From assembly GCF_000379025.1 (NCBI RefSeq), contig NZ_KB900618.1, forward strand, positions 69,515-103,209: DNA of 33,695 nucleotides. The letters are read 5' to 3'. Below are positions 1 through 7,739 of this stretch, piece by piece (the stretch's first letter is position 1; each line of letters begins with the position of its first letter). The translations under genes were made by a program, and so were the position numbers. Source of the stretch: Orenia marismortui DSM 5156. GTDB lineage: Bacteria; Bacillota; Halanaerobiia; Halobacteroidales; Halobacteroidaceae. Below the pieces are notes generated by a model. That model ran no database searches. It worked only from the letters and a program-made list of their open reading frames with translations, and was not told the origin of the DNA.

Positions 1-94
1 AGAGGAAGAAGCAGAGGAAGAAGCAGAGGAAGAAGCAGAGGAAGAAGCAGAGGAAGAAGCAGAGGAAGAAGCAGAGGAAGAAGCAGAGGAAGAA
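1..94. repeat. 12-bp tandem repeat
   Basis: The unit AGAGGAAGAAGC is repeated seven times without change from base 1 to 84 and then partly to base 94. It continues beyond the window's left edge. Within the coding frame it encodes EEEA units. Exact identity between units points to recent slippage expansion. Confidence 0.9.
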
Positions 95-97
95 TGA
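2..97 (+). CDS. C-terminal end of an acidic repeat protein (partial)
   Basis: The frame starting at base 2 is open from the window edge to a TGA at 95-97 and reads as seven (EEEA) units followed by EEE. All three forward frames are open in the repeat, but this one stops exactly where the repeat ends and gives an acidic tail, plausible for a halophile; the other two give RGRS or RKKQ repeats that run a few codons further. A terminator follows at 148-179. The protein to which this tail belongs is outside the window, so no function can be given. Confidence 0.55.
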   Translation, partial: EEEAEEEAEEEAEEEAEEEAEEEAEEEAEEE

Positions 98-147
98 TTA
101 TCAATAAATATAGTTAATAATATCAAATATTTTTATTTAAATTTAAG

Positions 148-179
148 CAAGAGTGCTGATATCAGTATTCTTGTTTTTT
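148..179 (+). terminator. Rho-independent terminator of the acidic repeat gene
   Basis: CAAGAGTGCTGA (148-159) pairs, with G-U wobbles, with TCAGTATTCTTG (162-173), followed by six T residues. It lies about 50 bases after the TGA at 95-97. Confidence 0.8.
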
Positions 180-282
180 ATTATTCAAAGTATATTTTTA
201 ACAAATATGATTAATTTTAAAATAGTCCCCCACAAAGAGTTAAAGAGAATTTTAATGTAGAAGTTAGTAGTACTGCATGAAT

Positions 283-306
283 CAGATAATAAAAAAGTAT
301 TATCTG
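283..306. repeat. 9-bp inverted repeat abutting the CRP-like site
   Basis: CAGATAATA (283-291) and TATTATCTG (298-306) form a perfect inverted repeat with a 6-base spacer. Its right arm overlaps the first two bases of the TGTGA box at 305. It could be a second operator half or a small hairpin; there is no T-tract, so it is not a terminator. Confidence 0.5.
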
Positions 307-352
307 TGACTCAAATCATATAAGCAATAGATAAATTTATTTATAATATAAT
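305..352 (+). promoter_or_regulatory. CRP-like operator and promoter of the DUF1858-hemerythrin operon
   Basis: TGTGA-CTCAAA-TCATA at 305-320 matches the CRP consensus TGTGA-N6-TCACA in 9 of 10 fixed positions. A TATAAT box is at 342-347 (an overlapping one at 347-352). With the first box the predicted start is near 354, placing the site centre at about -41.5, the class II CRP/FNR activator position. A similar box is found upstream of cooS and the HD gene. Binding by the regulator at 12100-12759 is inferred. Confidence 0.6.
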
Positions 353-410
353 TGTAGTTAAGAATATAGCATAGATAAATATAATTAAAATAAATCAGGA
401 GGTTATAATA

Positions 411-605
411 ATGAAGATAAAAAAAGAAGATATTATTTCTGAAGTGTTACAAAAATATCCAGAGACAGTAGAGGTGTTTCAATCCTTTGGTATGCATTGT
501 TTAGGTTGTCCAACAGCCACAGGAGAGCCAATTGAACAGGCTGTTATGGTACATGGAATTAACTTAGAAGAGATCCTTAAATCTCTAAATGAGAAAGTAA
601 ATTAA
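411..605 (+). CDS. DUF1858 domain protein, redox-disulfide type
   Basis: This 64-residue protein fits the DUF1858 family (also known as the hybrid-cluster-associated redox disulfide family). It consists of an N-terminal helix segment, a central turn with the Cys-x-x-Cys motif in GMHCLGC (Cys about 30 and 33), and a C-terminal helix. The family is related in pattern to the ScdA_N domain that precedes hemerythrin in RIC/YtfE/ScdA iron-sulfur repair proteins. Here the next gene, 34 bases away, is a hemerythrin, so the pair resembles a split RIC. The start is set by AGGAGG at 397-402. A CRP-like site lies upstream. The family assignment is firm; the repair role is inference. Confidence 0.88.
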   Translation: MKIKKEDIISEVLQKYPETVEVFQSFGMHCLGCPTATGEPIEQAVMVHGINLEEILKSLNEKVN

Positions 606-639
606 GCAAAGAAGCTAAATTATGAAATGGAGTGATAAA

Positions 640-1194
640 ATGAAAGCGATAAAGCTATTGGTAGAAGAACATAAAAATATTAAACGAGTATTAGCAGTTG
701 CTAGAAAATTGTCATTAAATGTATTAGAGAAAGATGAAGTAGATTTTCAATCTTTCTATGATATAATTGATGTAGTTAGAAATTATGCTGATAAGCATCA
801 TCACAGTAAAGAGGAAAAGATACTTTTTAAAAAAATGTCAGAAGAGCTTGGTGAACCATTAGCTAGTGGACCTATAACAGCTATGTTCTCTGAACATGAT
901 TTGGGTAGATTATTCATTTATAATTTAGAAGCAGCTTTAGAGAAAGTCAAAGAAGGGGATCAAGAAGCAAAGCTAGATATTATAGCCAATACTATCGCCT
1001 ATACAGACCTTTTACATAGGCATATCGATAAAGAAGATAATACTATATATACTTTTGGTGAAAATAACTTGACAGAAGAATCTTTAGTAGAGGTAGAAGA
1101 AAAGTGTAATAGAGTGGAAGAAAATGCTGCTAAAGAAGGAATACAGGATAAATATTTAACATTAATTAGTGATTTAGAAAAAAGAGTTAAGTAA
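640..1194 (+). CDS. Hemerythrin domain protein
   Basis: A four-helix hemerythrin-like protein expected to bind a non-haem di-iron centre. Candidate iron ligands are visible in order: EEHKNI near the N-terminus, HHHSKEEKILF, FSEHDLGR in the middle, and HRHIDKEDNTIY towards the C-terminus, the usual H...HxxxE...H...HxxxxD layout. An ATG at 622 in the same frame would add six residues, but GGAGTG at 629-634 sits properly before the ATG at 640, so the shorter form is preferred. It follows the DUF1858 gene with no terminator between, so both should be on one transcript. Likely roles are O2 or NO sensing or scavenging, or iron-sulfur cluster repair; the exact one cannot be told from sequence. Confidence 0.88.
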   Translation: MKAIKLLVEEHKNIKRVLAVARKLSLNVLEKDEVDFQSFYDIIDVVRNYADKHHHSKEEKILFKKMSEELGEPLASGPITAMFSEHDLGRLFIYNLEAALEKVKEGDQEAKLDIIANTIAYTDLLHRHIDKEDNTIYTFGENNLTEESLVEVEEKCNRVEENAAKEGIQDKYLTLISDLEKRVK

Positions 1195-1211
1195 AGATAT
1201 TATAAAAAAAC

Positions 1212-1297
1212 AAGCCTTAATTTAATAATTTTCTAGTTTTATAATGATAAAGATGATTTAATACTAGAGGATTATTTAAATTTTAGGGCTTTTTTTA
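1212..1297 (+). terminator. Probable long-stem terminator after the hemerythrin gene
   Basis: AAGCCTTAATTTAATAATT at 1212-1230 pairs with bulges with ATTATTTAAATTTTAGGGCTT ending at about 1291, with an inner TCTAGT/ACTAGA stem, and is followed by a run of T. The arms are imperfect, so confidence is moderate. Confidence 0.55.
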
Positions 1298-1337
1298 TTT
1301 TAGAGGTCTCTAATTATAAAATCATATTTAATGGGGA

Positions 1338-1432
1338 TATTGCGATACTTTTAGGTGATAGGTCATAGGGGTTGGGCGTTAGTTTTTCCTAATACCTATC
1401 GCCTATCTCCTAGCGCCGAAACTGTCGCAATC
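1338..1432 (-). repeat. Dispersed repeat family A, copy 1
   Basis: A roughly 95-bp quasi-palindrome bounded by TGCGATA on the left and TGTCGCA on the right. TAGGTGATAGG pairs with CCTATCGCCTA, and GGGCGTTAG with CTAGCGCC. Its reverse complement aligns with the copies at 7496 and 15823: GCGACAG, TTTCGG, TTAGG-type runs, then an AACCCCTA block. It occupies the otherwise empty region between the hemerythrin terminator and the WG-repeat gene (1195-1643). No gene was seen in the rest of that region. Confidence 0.7.
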
Positions 1433-1643
1433 TCTATCTATAACGATATATTCAAATTTAACTCTAAGGTTGTATACTTAGATGAAATTTAAATAAGACT
1501 AATTATGAAAGTTTTTAACTAGATAAAGGAATTTTAAGAATAAAAATGAATTAACTATATTAAGTGATATATATTAAATTTTTATTCAATGAAATCTAAA
1601 TTATATAAGAGCTAGGTATTGATCTATTGGCAAAGGGGGTTGT

Positions 1644-3443
1644 ATGAAAAAGTTAAAAGTAAGTTTTATTATTATATTTGTTTTTATTATTCTTATTTAT
1701 AGTAATAATTCTATTTTTGGTCAAGAAAATATTGATTTGTACCCTGTTTTTAAAGAAATTAATGGAGAAAAAAGCTGGGGATATATTGATAAAGAAGGTA
1801 GTTATGTAATTGAGCCACAATTTAAATATGCCCAAGATTTCCAAGATAATGGTTTAGCAATAGTAGAGACAGAGCAACTTTTATATGGGGTTATTGATAA
1901 AACAGGAAAGTATATAGTAGAACCTAAATTTCAATATATATGTAGTTTTAAAGAAGGGATAACTATTGCTGAAGATAAAAGAGGATATAATGCTATCAAT
2001 GAAAAGGGAGAGCTTATTTTTCAATCAGATGATTATATAAGTGATTTTAATGAGGGAAAGGCAGCCTTTAGCAAATCAGGCCAATCTTTGATCGGATATA
2101 TAAATAAATCTGGAAAGGTTATAATGCCACTTCAGTATCAATGGCATAAATATATAGATGATTTCCAAACAGGAAAGGTTTTAGTAAAGATTGACAAAGA
2201 TACTTATCTATTAATAAATGAGAATAATCAAGTTTTAGAGATATTAAACTATAAATATTTAGGTGCTAGAAATGAAGGATTTATTACTTTTAGAGATAAG
2301 GTTAATGGTAAATTAGGTTATATTGATGAGCAAGGTAATATATTAGTAGAAGCTAAATTTTCTGATGCCTATCCTTTTAAAAATGGTCTAGCTATAGTAA
2401 ATGGAGCAGAAGATACTTGGGAGAGAGAATATGGAGTTATAGATACTACAGGTAATTTTATCTTAAAGCCCCAATACAACGATATTAAGAACTTAGGACA
2501 GGGCTTACTTGCTGTAGGGGTTGCTATAGATGAAATTGTTAATTCACAGGGTTCTGTTTACGCTTTGGTAAATCATCAGGGTGAGTTTATCACAGACTTC
2601 AAATATTATTCGCTTTCAGATTTCAATAATGGGCTAGCATCGGTTTCAGATAGAAGATATACTTTCTTTATAGATGAGACAGGAAATAAGGTTAGAGATT
2701 TACCTATAGTTGAGGGTATAGGTGAATTATCTTTAACTGGTAGCTTAATCAAGGCAGAAATTGATGATAGATTATCTTATTTGACGAAATCTTCTAATAT
2801 AGTGTGGGAAGAAAGTAGAGATAGAAACTTAGGAAATATTTATACTATAGTTGAAAAGAAATATAGACCAAATCCTACGGTGCTAATTTATTATCCAAAA
2901 TTAAGAGGGATTGAAGATAATAAGATAGAAAGACGGGTTAATGATAGATTAAAGAATATTGCTATTGGCAATTTTATAGATATAAACTTTGATGAAGATT
3001 TATATTACGATTATCAAGCTGAATTTGAAATTGAATTTTATAACAAATCTTTATTAGTTTTAGAGTTTTCAAGTTATGAGTATCCTTTTGGGGCGGCTCA
3101 TGGAATGCCATCACTGGATTATCTGCATATTGATCTAAAGAGTGGAGAATTTTATAACTTAAGTGACTTATTCAAAGCAAATAGCGATTATGTGAGTATA
3201 ATTACTAAACTTATTAAAGAAGAGATAGAAAGTCAAGGTGAAGATAGTATGATCTGGTTAGATGAATATCAAGGTATAGAAGGCAATCAAAATTTTATTT
3301 TGGGAGAAGAGGCTTTAAGTATCTATTTTTATCCTTATCAAATTGCACCTTATTCTGAGGGATTCCCTACATTTAAAATTCCTTATACTAAGTTAGATAA
3401 TATCATCAATAAATCTGGAGAATTGTGGAATTCTTTTAACTAG
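1644..3443 (+). CDS. WG-repeat protein with C-terminal DUF3298/RsiV-like domain
   Basis: A 599-residue exported protein. Residues 1-26 form a signal peptide or N-terminal anchor (MKKLKV then a long I/F/V run). From about residue 35 to 350 there are repeated WG motifs of the type WGYIDKEG, YGVIDKTG, LGYIDEQG and YGVIDTTG, each followed by an F-x-x-A/G block, forming a repeat fold usually associated with surface binding. The last 200 residues (around YPFGAAHG and LSDLFK) resemble DUF3298, the extracellular domain of RsiV-type proteins. It has a good ribosome site (AAAGGGGGTTG) and stands alone between two intergenic repeats. The ligand is unknown; domain calls are from pattern recognition. Confidence 0.82.
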   Translation: MKKLKVSFIIIFVFIILIYSNNSIFGQENIDLYPVFKEINGEKSWGYIDKEGSYVIEPQFKYAQDFQDNGLAIVETEQLLYGVIDKTGKYIVEPKFQYICSFKEGITIAEDKRGYNAINEKGELIFQSDDYISDFNEGKAAFSKSGQSLIGYINKSGKVIMPLQYQWHKYIDDFQTGKVLVKIDKDTYLLINENNQVLEILNYKYLGARNEGFITFRDKVNGKLGYIDEQGNILVEAKFSDAYPFKNGLAIVNGAEDTWEREYGVIDTTGNFILKPQYNDIKNLGQGLLAVGVAIDEIVNSQGSVYALVNHQGEFITDFKYYSLSDFNNGLASVSDRRYTFFIDETGNKVRDLPIVEGIGELSLTGSLIKAEIDDRLSYLTKSSNIVWEESRDRNLGNIYTIVEKKYRPNPTVLIYYPKLRGIEDNKIERRVNDRLKNIAIGNFIDINFDEDLYYDYQAEFEIEFYNKSLLVLEFSSYEYPFGAAHGMPSLDYLHIDLKSGEFYNLSDLFKANSDYVSIITKLIKEEIESQGEDSMIWLDEYQGIEGNQNFILGEEALSIYFYPYQIAPYSEGFPTFKIPYTKLDNIINKSGELWNSFN

Positions 3444-3466
3444 AAATAATACTATAACTAATTAAC

Positions 3467-3678
3467 TATATAAGTTGAACTAATTATTTTCACAAAAGAT
3501 TCAAAGTAAAATCTTTTTTTACCATGGATATACACGAATCTACACTAATAGTTCAAAAGAGTTTTATTTATAAGTTAATTCTTTAGTCCTTTATTCGTGT
3601 TCCATTAGTGTTAATTCGTGGTTAACCATTCTTTTAATAATTAGAATTTAATGAAATTCTTTAATTCAATCTATATAG
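3467..3678 (-). repeat. Dispersed repeat family B, copy 1
   Basis: Read on the minus strand, this copy shares three exact blocks in the same order with 8914-9403: 32 bases at 3647-3678, 16 bases at 3585-3600, and 18 bases at 3467-3484. The middle contains TTAATTCGTGGTTAACCA, the common 'AACCACGAATTAACAC' type of intergenic repeat. It fills most of the 418-base gap between the WG gene and the lipid kinase and may overlap the terminator. No coding potential is seen. Confidence 0.7.
3494..3520 (+). terminator. Terminator of the WG-repeat gene
   Basis: AAAAGATT (3494-3501) pairs with AATCTTTT starting at 3510, followed by T residues. It is a short A/T-rich stem. Confidence 0.6.
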
Positions 3679-3861
3679 TAAGCAGTAATAAATTAATTTC
3701 TGATCTGTTGCTTGTGATTTTATATCTGAAATATACTATTTTCATAGTAGAATCTTGTATATTTAAAGTCAATATAATAATTGTAGAGGGTATAGAATTA
3801 AGAATAATTTAATATTTAATAAATTAAATAAAGAATGTTGGATAAGGTGGTGGACTGGTTT

Positions 3862-4758
3862 ATGAAAAAGGTAAAATTGATTTATAATCCTATGTCAGGT
3901 AATAAGAAGTTCCCTAATTTCTTAGATAGTTTCATTAAAAAATTTCAAGATTCAGAATATGAAGTTAGTATTTTTAGGACCTGTGCTAATGGCAATATTT
4001 CTTTAGCTTTAGAAGGGGTGGATAAAGCAGACTATGATGCTATTGTTGTAGCTGGTGGTGATGGATCTGTGAATGAGGTTGTGAATGAAATGATCAAACA
4101 TGATTTGGATCTTCCTTTAGGAATAATACCTGCTGGTACTGCTAATGATTTTGCGAATAATTTAAATATGCCTACAGATTTTAATAAATGTTTTGAGGTT
4201 ATTTTAAAAAATAATATTCAAAAGGTTGATGTAGGTGAAGTAAATGGTAGATATTTCATTAATGTTTGTGCTGGAGGATTATTATCAAGTGTATCCCACA
4301 ATATTGATAGGAATTTTAAGAATACTTTGGGAAAGATGGCTTATTATATTAAAGGAATTGAACAGATACCAAATTTGAAAGCTATTCCTTTAGAGATTCA
4401 GACTAAAAAAGAAATAATTAAAGAAGATGTATATTTATTTATGATTTTAAATAGTAAAAGTGCTGGCGGATTTAATAAATTAGCTCCAAAGGCTGCTATA
4501 GATGATGGTATGTTTGAATTTATTGCAGTAAAGTCTAGCCCCTTACATGAAATAGCAGCATTATTTTTGAAAATTTTACAAGGTGATCATCTAAATGATA
4601 AGAATATTATCTATCTTAGGGATGATTATTTTAAAATTAAGTGTAGCGACCATACTTATGATCTCCATTTTTCAGATGTGGATGGAGAGAAAGGTCCACA
4701 TTTACCCTTAGAAGTTTCTTTAGACCATCATAAGATTAAAGTCTTTACTAATTTATAA
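3862..4758 (+). CDS. Diacylglycerol/lipid kinase family protein (YegS/BmrU type)
   Basis: A cytosolic kinase of about 298 residues expected to phosphorylate diacylglycerol or a related lipid with ATP. Seen: an N-terminal KLIYNPMSGNK segment, the nucleotide-binding VVAGGDGSVNEV motif, and GIIPAGTANDFANN, both hallmarks of the DAGK catalytic fold, then a beta-rich C-terminal half with DGMFEFI and DGEKGPHLPLEV. An upstream in-frame ATG at 3835 has no ribosome site; AAGGTGG at 3844-3850 lies before the ATG at 3862, which also matches the usual family start. It is monocistronic. The lipid substrate cannot be told from sequence. Confidence 0.86.
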   Translation: MKKVKLIYNPMSGNKKFPNFLDSFIKKFQDSEYEVSIFRTCANGNISLALEGVDKADYDAIVVAGGDGSVNEVVNEMIKHDLDLPLGIIPAGTANDFANNLNMPTDFNKCFEVILKNNIQKVDVGEVNGRYFINVCAGGLLSSVSHNIDRNFKNTLGKMAYYIKGIEQIPNLKAIPLEIQTKKEIIKEDVYLFMILNSKSAGGFNKLAPKAAIDDGMFEFIAVKSSPLHEIAALFLKILQGDHLNDKNIIYLRDDYFKIKCSDHTYDLHFSDVDGEKGPHLPLEVSLDHHKIKVFTNL

Positions 4759-4821
4759 GCAAGTTTAATGGTGTATAAGTCATCTAAGCTGAAAGTAAAA
4801 TCTAAATATCTCTTTATAGAT

Positions 4822-4862
4822 ATTGCAATATTTTAGTAACTCGTCATTCGTTACTGTCTCTT
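4822..4862. repeat. Possible remnant of repeat family A
   Basis: The stretch begins with GATATTGCAATATTTT, as at the end of family A copies 1 and 4, and contains an inverted repeat GTAAC...GTTAC. It is short and degenerate, so the call is tentative. Confidence 0.35.
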
Positions 4863-4923
4863 TACACTTATTAAATTTCTACACCTATAAACTGAATATT
4901 TTAAGATAAATTGGAGGAGAACT

Positions 4924-5436
4924 ATGAATAAATTAATAGATACAAAATTAGAAAACTTAAAGTTAAGATTTGCTAAAGAAGAAGATACATCTACAATATT
5001 AAATTTTATTAAAGGTTTAGCAGAGTATGAAAAGTTATCAGATCAAGTTGTGGCTACAGAAGACATATTGAAAGAATCATTATTTGACCGTGAAGTAGCA
5101 GAGGTTATTATAGCAGAATATGAAGATGAAGCAGTAGCTTTTGCCTTGTTTTTTCATAACTTTTCTACTTTTTTAGGAAAAGCAGGTATTTATCTTGAAG
5201 ACTTATATGTAAAGCCTAAATTTAGAGGAAAAGGGATAGGAACAATTATGCTCTCTTATTTGGCTAATCTAGCACAAGAACGTAATTGTGGAAGATTTGA
5301 ATGGTCATGTCTTGATTGGAATGAAGCATCTATTAATTTTTACAAAGAGATGGGAGCGGTAGCAATGGAGGATTGGACAGTTTATAGAGTTAGTGGATCG
5401 GCTTTAGATGAATTAGCTCAAAAATATGATAGATAG
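4924..5436 (+). CDS. GNAT family N-acetyltransferase, SSAT-like
   Basis: A 170-residue GNAT-fold acetyltransferase using acetyl-CoA. The motif A region LEDLYVKPKFRGKGIG (about residues 91-106) carries the R-x-x-G-x-G pyrophosphate-binding loop, and FYKEMGA near the C-terminus is the usual motif B. The N-terminal IKGLAEYEKLSDQV block and the EWSCLDWNEASINFY segment resemble diamine acetyltransferases (SAT1/SSAT group), so a polyamine or thialysine-like substrate is plausible, but not certain. GGAGGAG precedes the ATG. It lies just upstream of another GNAT gene, with 32 bases between them, so they are probably co-transcribed. Confidence 0.87.
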   Translation: MNKLIDTKLENLKLRFAKEEDTSTILNFIKGLAEYEKLSDQVVATEDILKESLFDREVAEVIIAEYEDEAVAFALFFHNFSTFLGKAGIYLEDLYVKPKFRGKGIGTIMLSYLANLAQERNCGRFEWSCLDWNEASINFYKEMGAVAMEDWTVYRVSGSALDELAQKYDR

Positions 5437-5468
5437 TAGATATAGCTTAAAAGGAGTGAGATTGGAGA

Positions 5469-5957
5469 ATGAAGATTAGATTTGCAAAAGTAGAAGATTT
5501 AGCAAGGATAACAGAGATCTATAATGATGCAATTATAAATAGCACAGCTACCTTTGATATGGAAAAGAAGACTATTAAATCGCGTTTAGAATGGTTTAAA
5601 GATCATGATCATAAATTAGCAATATTTGTGGCAGAGAATGAAGGAAATGTAATGGGCTGGGCTTCTTTATCTTTATTATTCAAAAAGGATGCATATTCTG
5701 GGACTACTGAAATTTCATTATATGTTGATAAAGAATATCGTGGTCAAGGAATTGGGAAAGCATTGATGAAAAGAATTATAGAACATGCCAATACTAATGA
5801 TCAGATACATACAATTATTGCTAGAATAACTGGAGAGAATAAGATAAGTATAGACCTTCATCAGAAATTTGGTTTTGAATTTGTTGGTACTTTAAAAGAG
5901 GTTGGCTACAAGTTTGAACGTTATGTAGATGTTCATTTATATCAGTTTTTATCTTAA
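5469..5957 (+). CDS. GNAT family N-acetyltransferase, phosphinothricin acetyltransferase-like
   Basis: A 162-residue acetyltransferase of the Pat/MnaT type. Diagnostic are the start MKIRFAKVEDLARITEIYN, STATFDMEKKT, GWASLS, and the acetyl-CoA loop YVDKEYRGQGIGKAL (about residues 89-103), followed by NKISIDLHQKFGF and VGTLKEVGYKF. Members acetylate methionine sulfoximine, phosphinothricin or related amino-acid analogues; the natural substrate here is unknown. AAGGAGTGAG at 5450-5459 serves the ATG. It ends an apparent two-gene operon that finishes at the strong hairpin at 6052. Confidence 0.87.
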   Translation: MKIRFAKVEDLARITEIYNDAIINSTATFDMEKKTIKSRLEWFKDHDHKLAIFVAENEGNVMGWASLSLLFKKDAYSGTTEISLYVDKEYRGQGIGKALMKRIIEHANTNDQIHTIIARITGENKISIDLHQKFGFEFVGTLKEVGYKFERYVDVHLYQFLS

Positions 5958-6051
5958 ATAATAGATAAAAATACTTATATGAGTGATATAGTTTTTTATA
6001 AGATGAGCAATGGTCTTTTTTGGCATTAATGGGCATAACAATATAAAGTAA

Positions 6052-6098
6052 AAAGCTAAAGGATAGTATCCAGATGGATACTATCCTTTAGCTTTGTA
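6052..6098. terminator. Perfect 20-bp hairpin terminator
   Basis: Arms at 6052-6071 and 6076-6095 are exact complements with a 4-base AGAT loop. The T-tract on the plus strand is short (TTTGTATT); it closes the GNAT operon and lies only 36 bases before the SPFH gene. Confidence 0.75.
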
Positions 6099-6133
6099 TT
6101 ATTAAAATTTATTAATTTAAAAGGAGGAATTAG

Positions 6134-7489
6134 ATGTTAAATAATTTATTTATGTTTATTGGATCTTTGCTAATAATTGGAGGTTTAGGAATGGGACTTA
6201 GCAATTATCTTAGTAGAGAAAAGAAGTTTAGTATAATTGTTGCTGTATTTTTAGCTGTCTTAGGTATTGTGTTCTTATTTTTTGATGGTACATACTTTTA
6301 TGCAGAACCTGGATATAGTTACTTAGTTCAATATCCAACTGGAAGACAAGTGGCAGTTACACAGCCTGGCTATCATATGAAATGGTGGGGGAATTTGATT
6401 CCCTTTAGAAAAGTAGTAACTGTAAAGTTTGATACTATTAGAAATAGTGAGTTTAGTGGAATGGAAGCACCTTATAAGATTAGGTTTATTGATGCAGTTA
6501 CTGCTGATGTGAAGGCTTCTTTTAGATTTAGATTGCCTAATAATGCTGAAAAATTCAGAAAGATTGCTGTTGATTATCGTAGTCAAGAAAATTTAGTCTT
6601 AAGTTCTTTAGTTCCTAGTACAAAAGAGGTATTAAGGAATTCAGCTCGGATATTATCTGCTCAAGAATATATTTCTGGAAAAGGTGGTGAGTTTGAAAAT
6701 GCAGTAATGGACCAATTACAAAATGGAATATATACATTAGAAATTGAAGAGAAAGAGATAGAAGATGAAAAGATTGAAGAGGTAGTTGGAGCTAGAAAGA
6801 TAGGAAAAGGGAAGGTTGTAAAATATGATGTTCAAATTAAGAGAAGAAATGGAGAAATAATTCGTAAGAAACATTCTATATTGGATTATGGTATTACAGT
6901 AGTTCAATCTACCATTGAATCTGTTGATCCAGAGAAGAGGTTTAAAGAGATGTTAGGGCAACAAAGAGATGCAGCTGCACAGGCAAGTATTGAAAAGGAG
7001 AAAGCAAAACAAGCAGAATATAGGAAGCAAAGGATAATTGCAGAAGGTGAAGCAGAGAAAGCACAAATTCAAGTAGAACAAGAGAAGGAGCAGATAAAAA
7101 GAATTGTTTCTGCCGAAACTCAGAAAAAGCAAGCCAAAATAGAGGCTGAAAGAAGGCAGATTGAAAAAGAAATTTTGATTAAAACAAGAGAAGCAGAACT
7201 AAGAGCTGCTGAATTAGAAGCAAAAGCGATAAAATTAAGAGCAGATGCTTTGGCTTATGAAAAAGAAAAGATTATGAAGGCAGATGGTGCGTTAGAGAAG
7301 AAATTACAGGCTTGGATTGAGGTCAATAAAATTTATGCTGAATCTTTAACAGGAGCTAAATTAGTTCCAGATATAGTAATGGATAGTGGTAATTCTACTG
7401 GAGGTAGTTCCTCTGCTATGGATATTTTAGAGTTGTTAAAGGTAAAGACAGCTAAAGATTTACAATTGAATTTTAAGGTAGGAGAATAA
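6134..7489 (+). CDS. SPFH/prohibitin-like membrane protein
   Basis: A 451-residue membrane protein. Two N-terminal transmembrane segments (about residues 5-24 and 33-51) are followed by an SPFH domain starting near GTYFYAEPGYSYLVQYP and running to about residue 285, then a long charged E/K/A/Q coiled coil (about 270-400) and a glycine/serine-rich stretch before a short helix tail. This layout is that of prohibitin/flotillin-like proteins that oligomerise on membranes and organise microdomains or chaperone membrane proteins. AAGGAGG precedes the ATG. It is monocistronic, with a dispersed repeat directly downstream. The partner or cargo is unknown. Confidence 0.85.
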   Translation: MLNNLFMFIGSLLIIGGLGMGLSNYLSREKKFSIIVAVFLAVLGIVFLFFDGTYFYAEPGYSYLVQYPTGRQVAVTQPGYHMKWWGNLIPFRKVVTVKFDTIRNSEFSGMEAPYKIRFIDAVTADVKASFRFRLPNNAEKFRKIAVDYRSQENLVLSSLVPSTKEVLRNSARILSAQEYISGKGGEFENAVMDQLQNGIYTLEIEEKEIEDEKIEEVVGARKIGKGKVVKYDVQIKRRNGEIIRKKHSILDYGITVVQSTIESVDPEKRFKEMLGQQRDAAAQASIEKEKAKQAEYRKQRIIAEGEAEKAQIQVEQEKEQIKRIVSAETQKKQAKIEAERRQIEKEILIKTREAELRAAELEAKAIKLRADALAYEKEKIMKADGALEKKLQAWIEVNKIYAESLTGAKLVPDIVMDSGNSTGGSSSAMDILELLKVKTAKDLQLNFKVGE

Positions 7490-7495
7490 GATATA

Positions 7496-7592
7496 AAGCG
7501 ACAGTTTTCGGAATTAGGTGTTAGGAGGTAGGAGTTAGGAAGACCTTACTAACCCCTAGAACCTAAATCCTAGCACTACAATTTACACATAT
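7496..7592 (+). repeat. Dispersed repeat family A, copy 2
   Basis: It begins AAAGCGACAGTTTTCGG, continues through TTAGG/TTAGGAGG runs and the block AGACCTTACTAACCCCTA, and ends with TCCTAGCAC, which pairs with GTGTTAGGA. It aligns closely with copy 3 at 15823 in the same orientation and with copy 1 reversed. It starts 7 bases after the SPFH stop codon. Confidence 0.75.
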
Positions 7593-7739
7593 CATTATAT
7601 CTTAATAAACTAGTATAAATAGTGATGCTTATAAGCAGGAATAGATAGTAGAAAGCAGAATATTAAAGAATTAGAGTATATGATTTCAAATTTCAAATAA
7701 AGTTTAATTATGAATAAGCTTAGAAGGGGGGGGGAGATA

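Noticed and set aside
1-94. Possible CRISPR-like direct repeat
   Set aside because: Units are 12 bp, contiguous and without spacers, and they encode a regular EEEA tail.
3722-3740. TGTGATTTTATATCTG upstream of the lipid kinase as a CRP site
   Set aside because: The right half-site does not match TCACA/TCATA and there is no -10 box at the proper distance.
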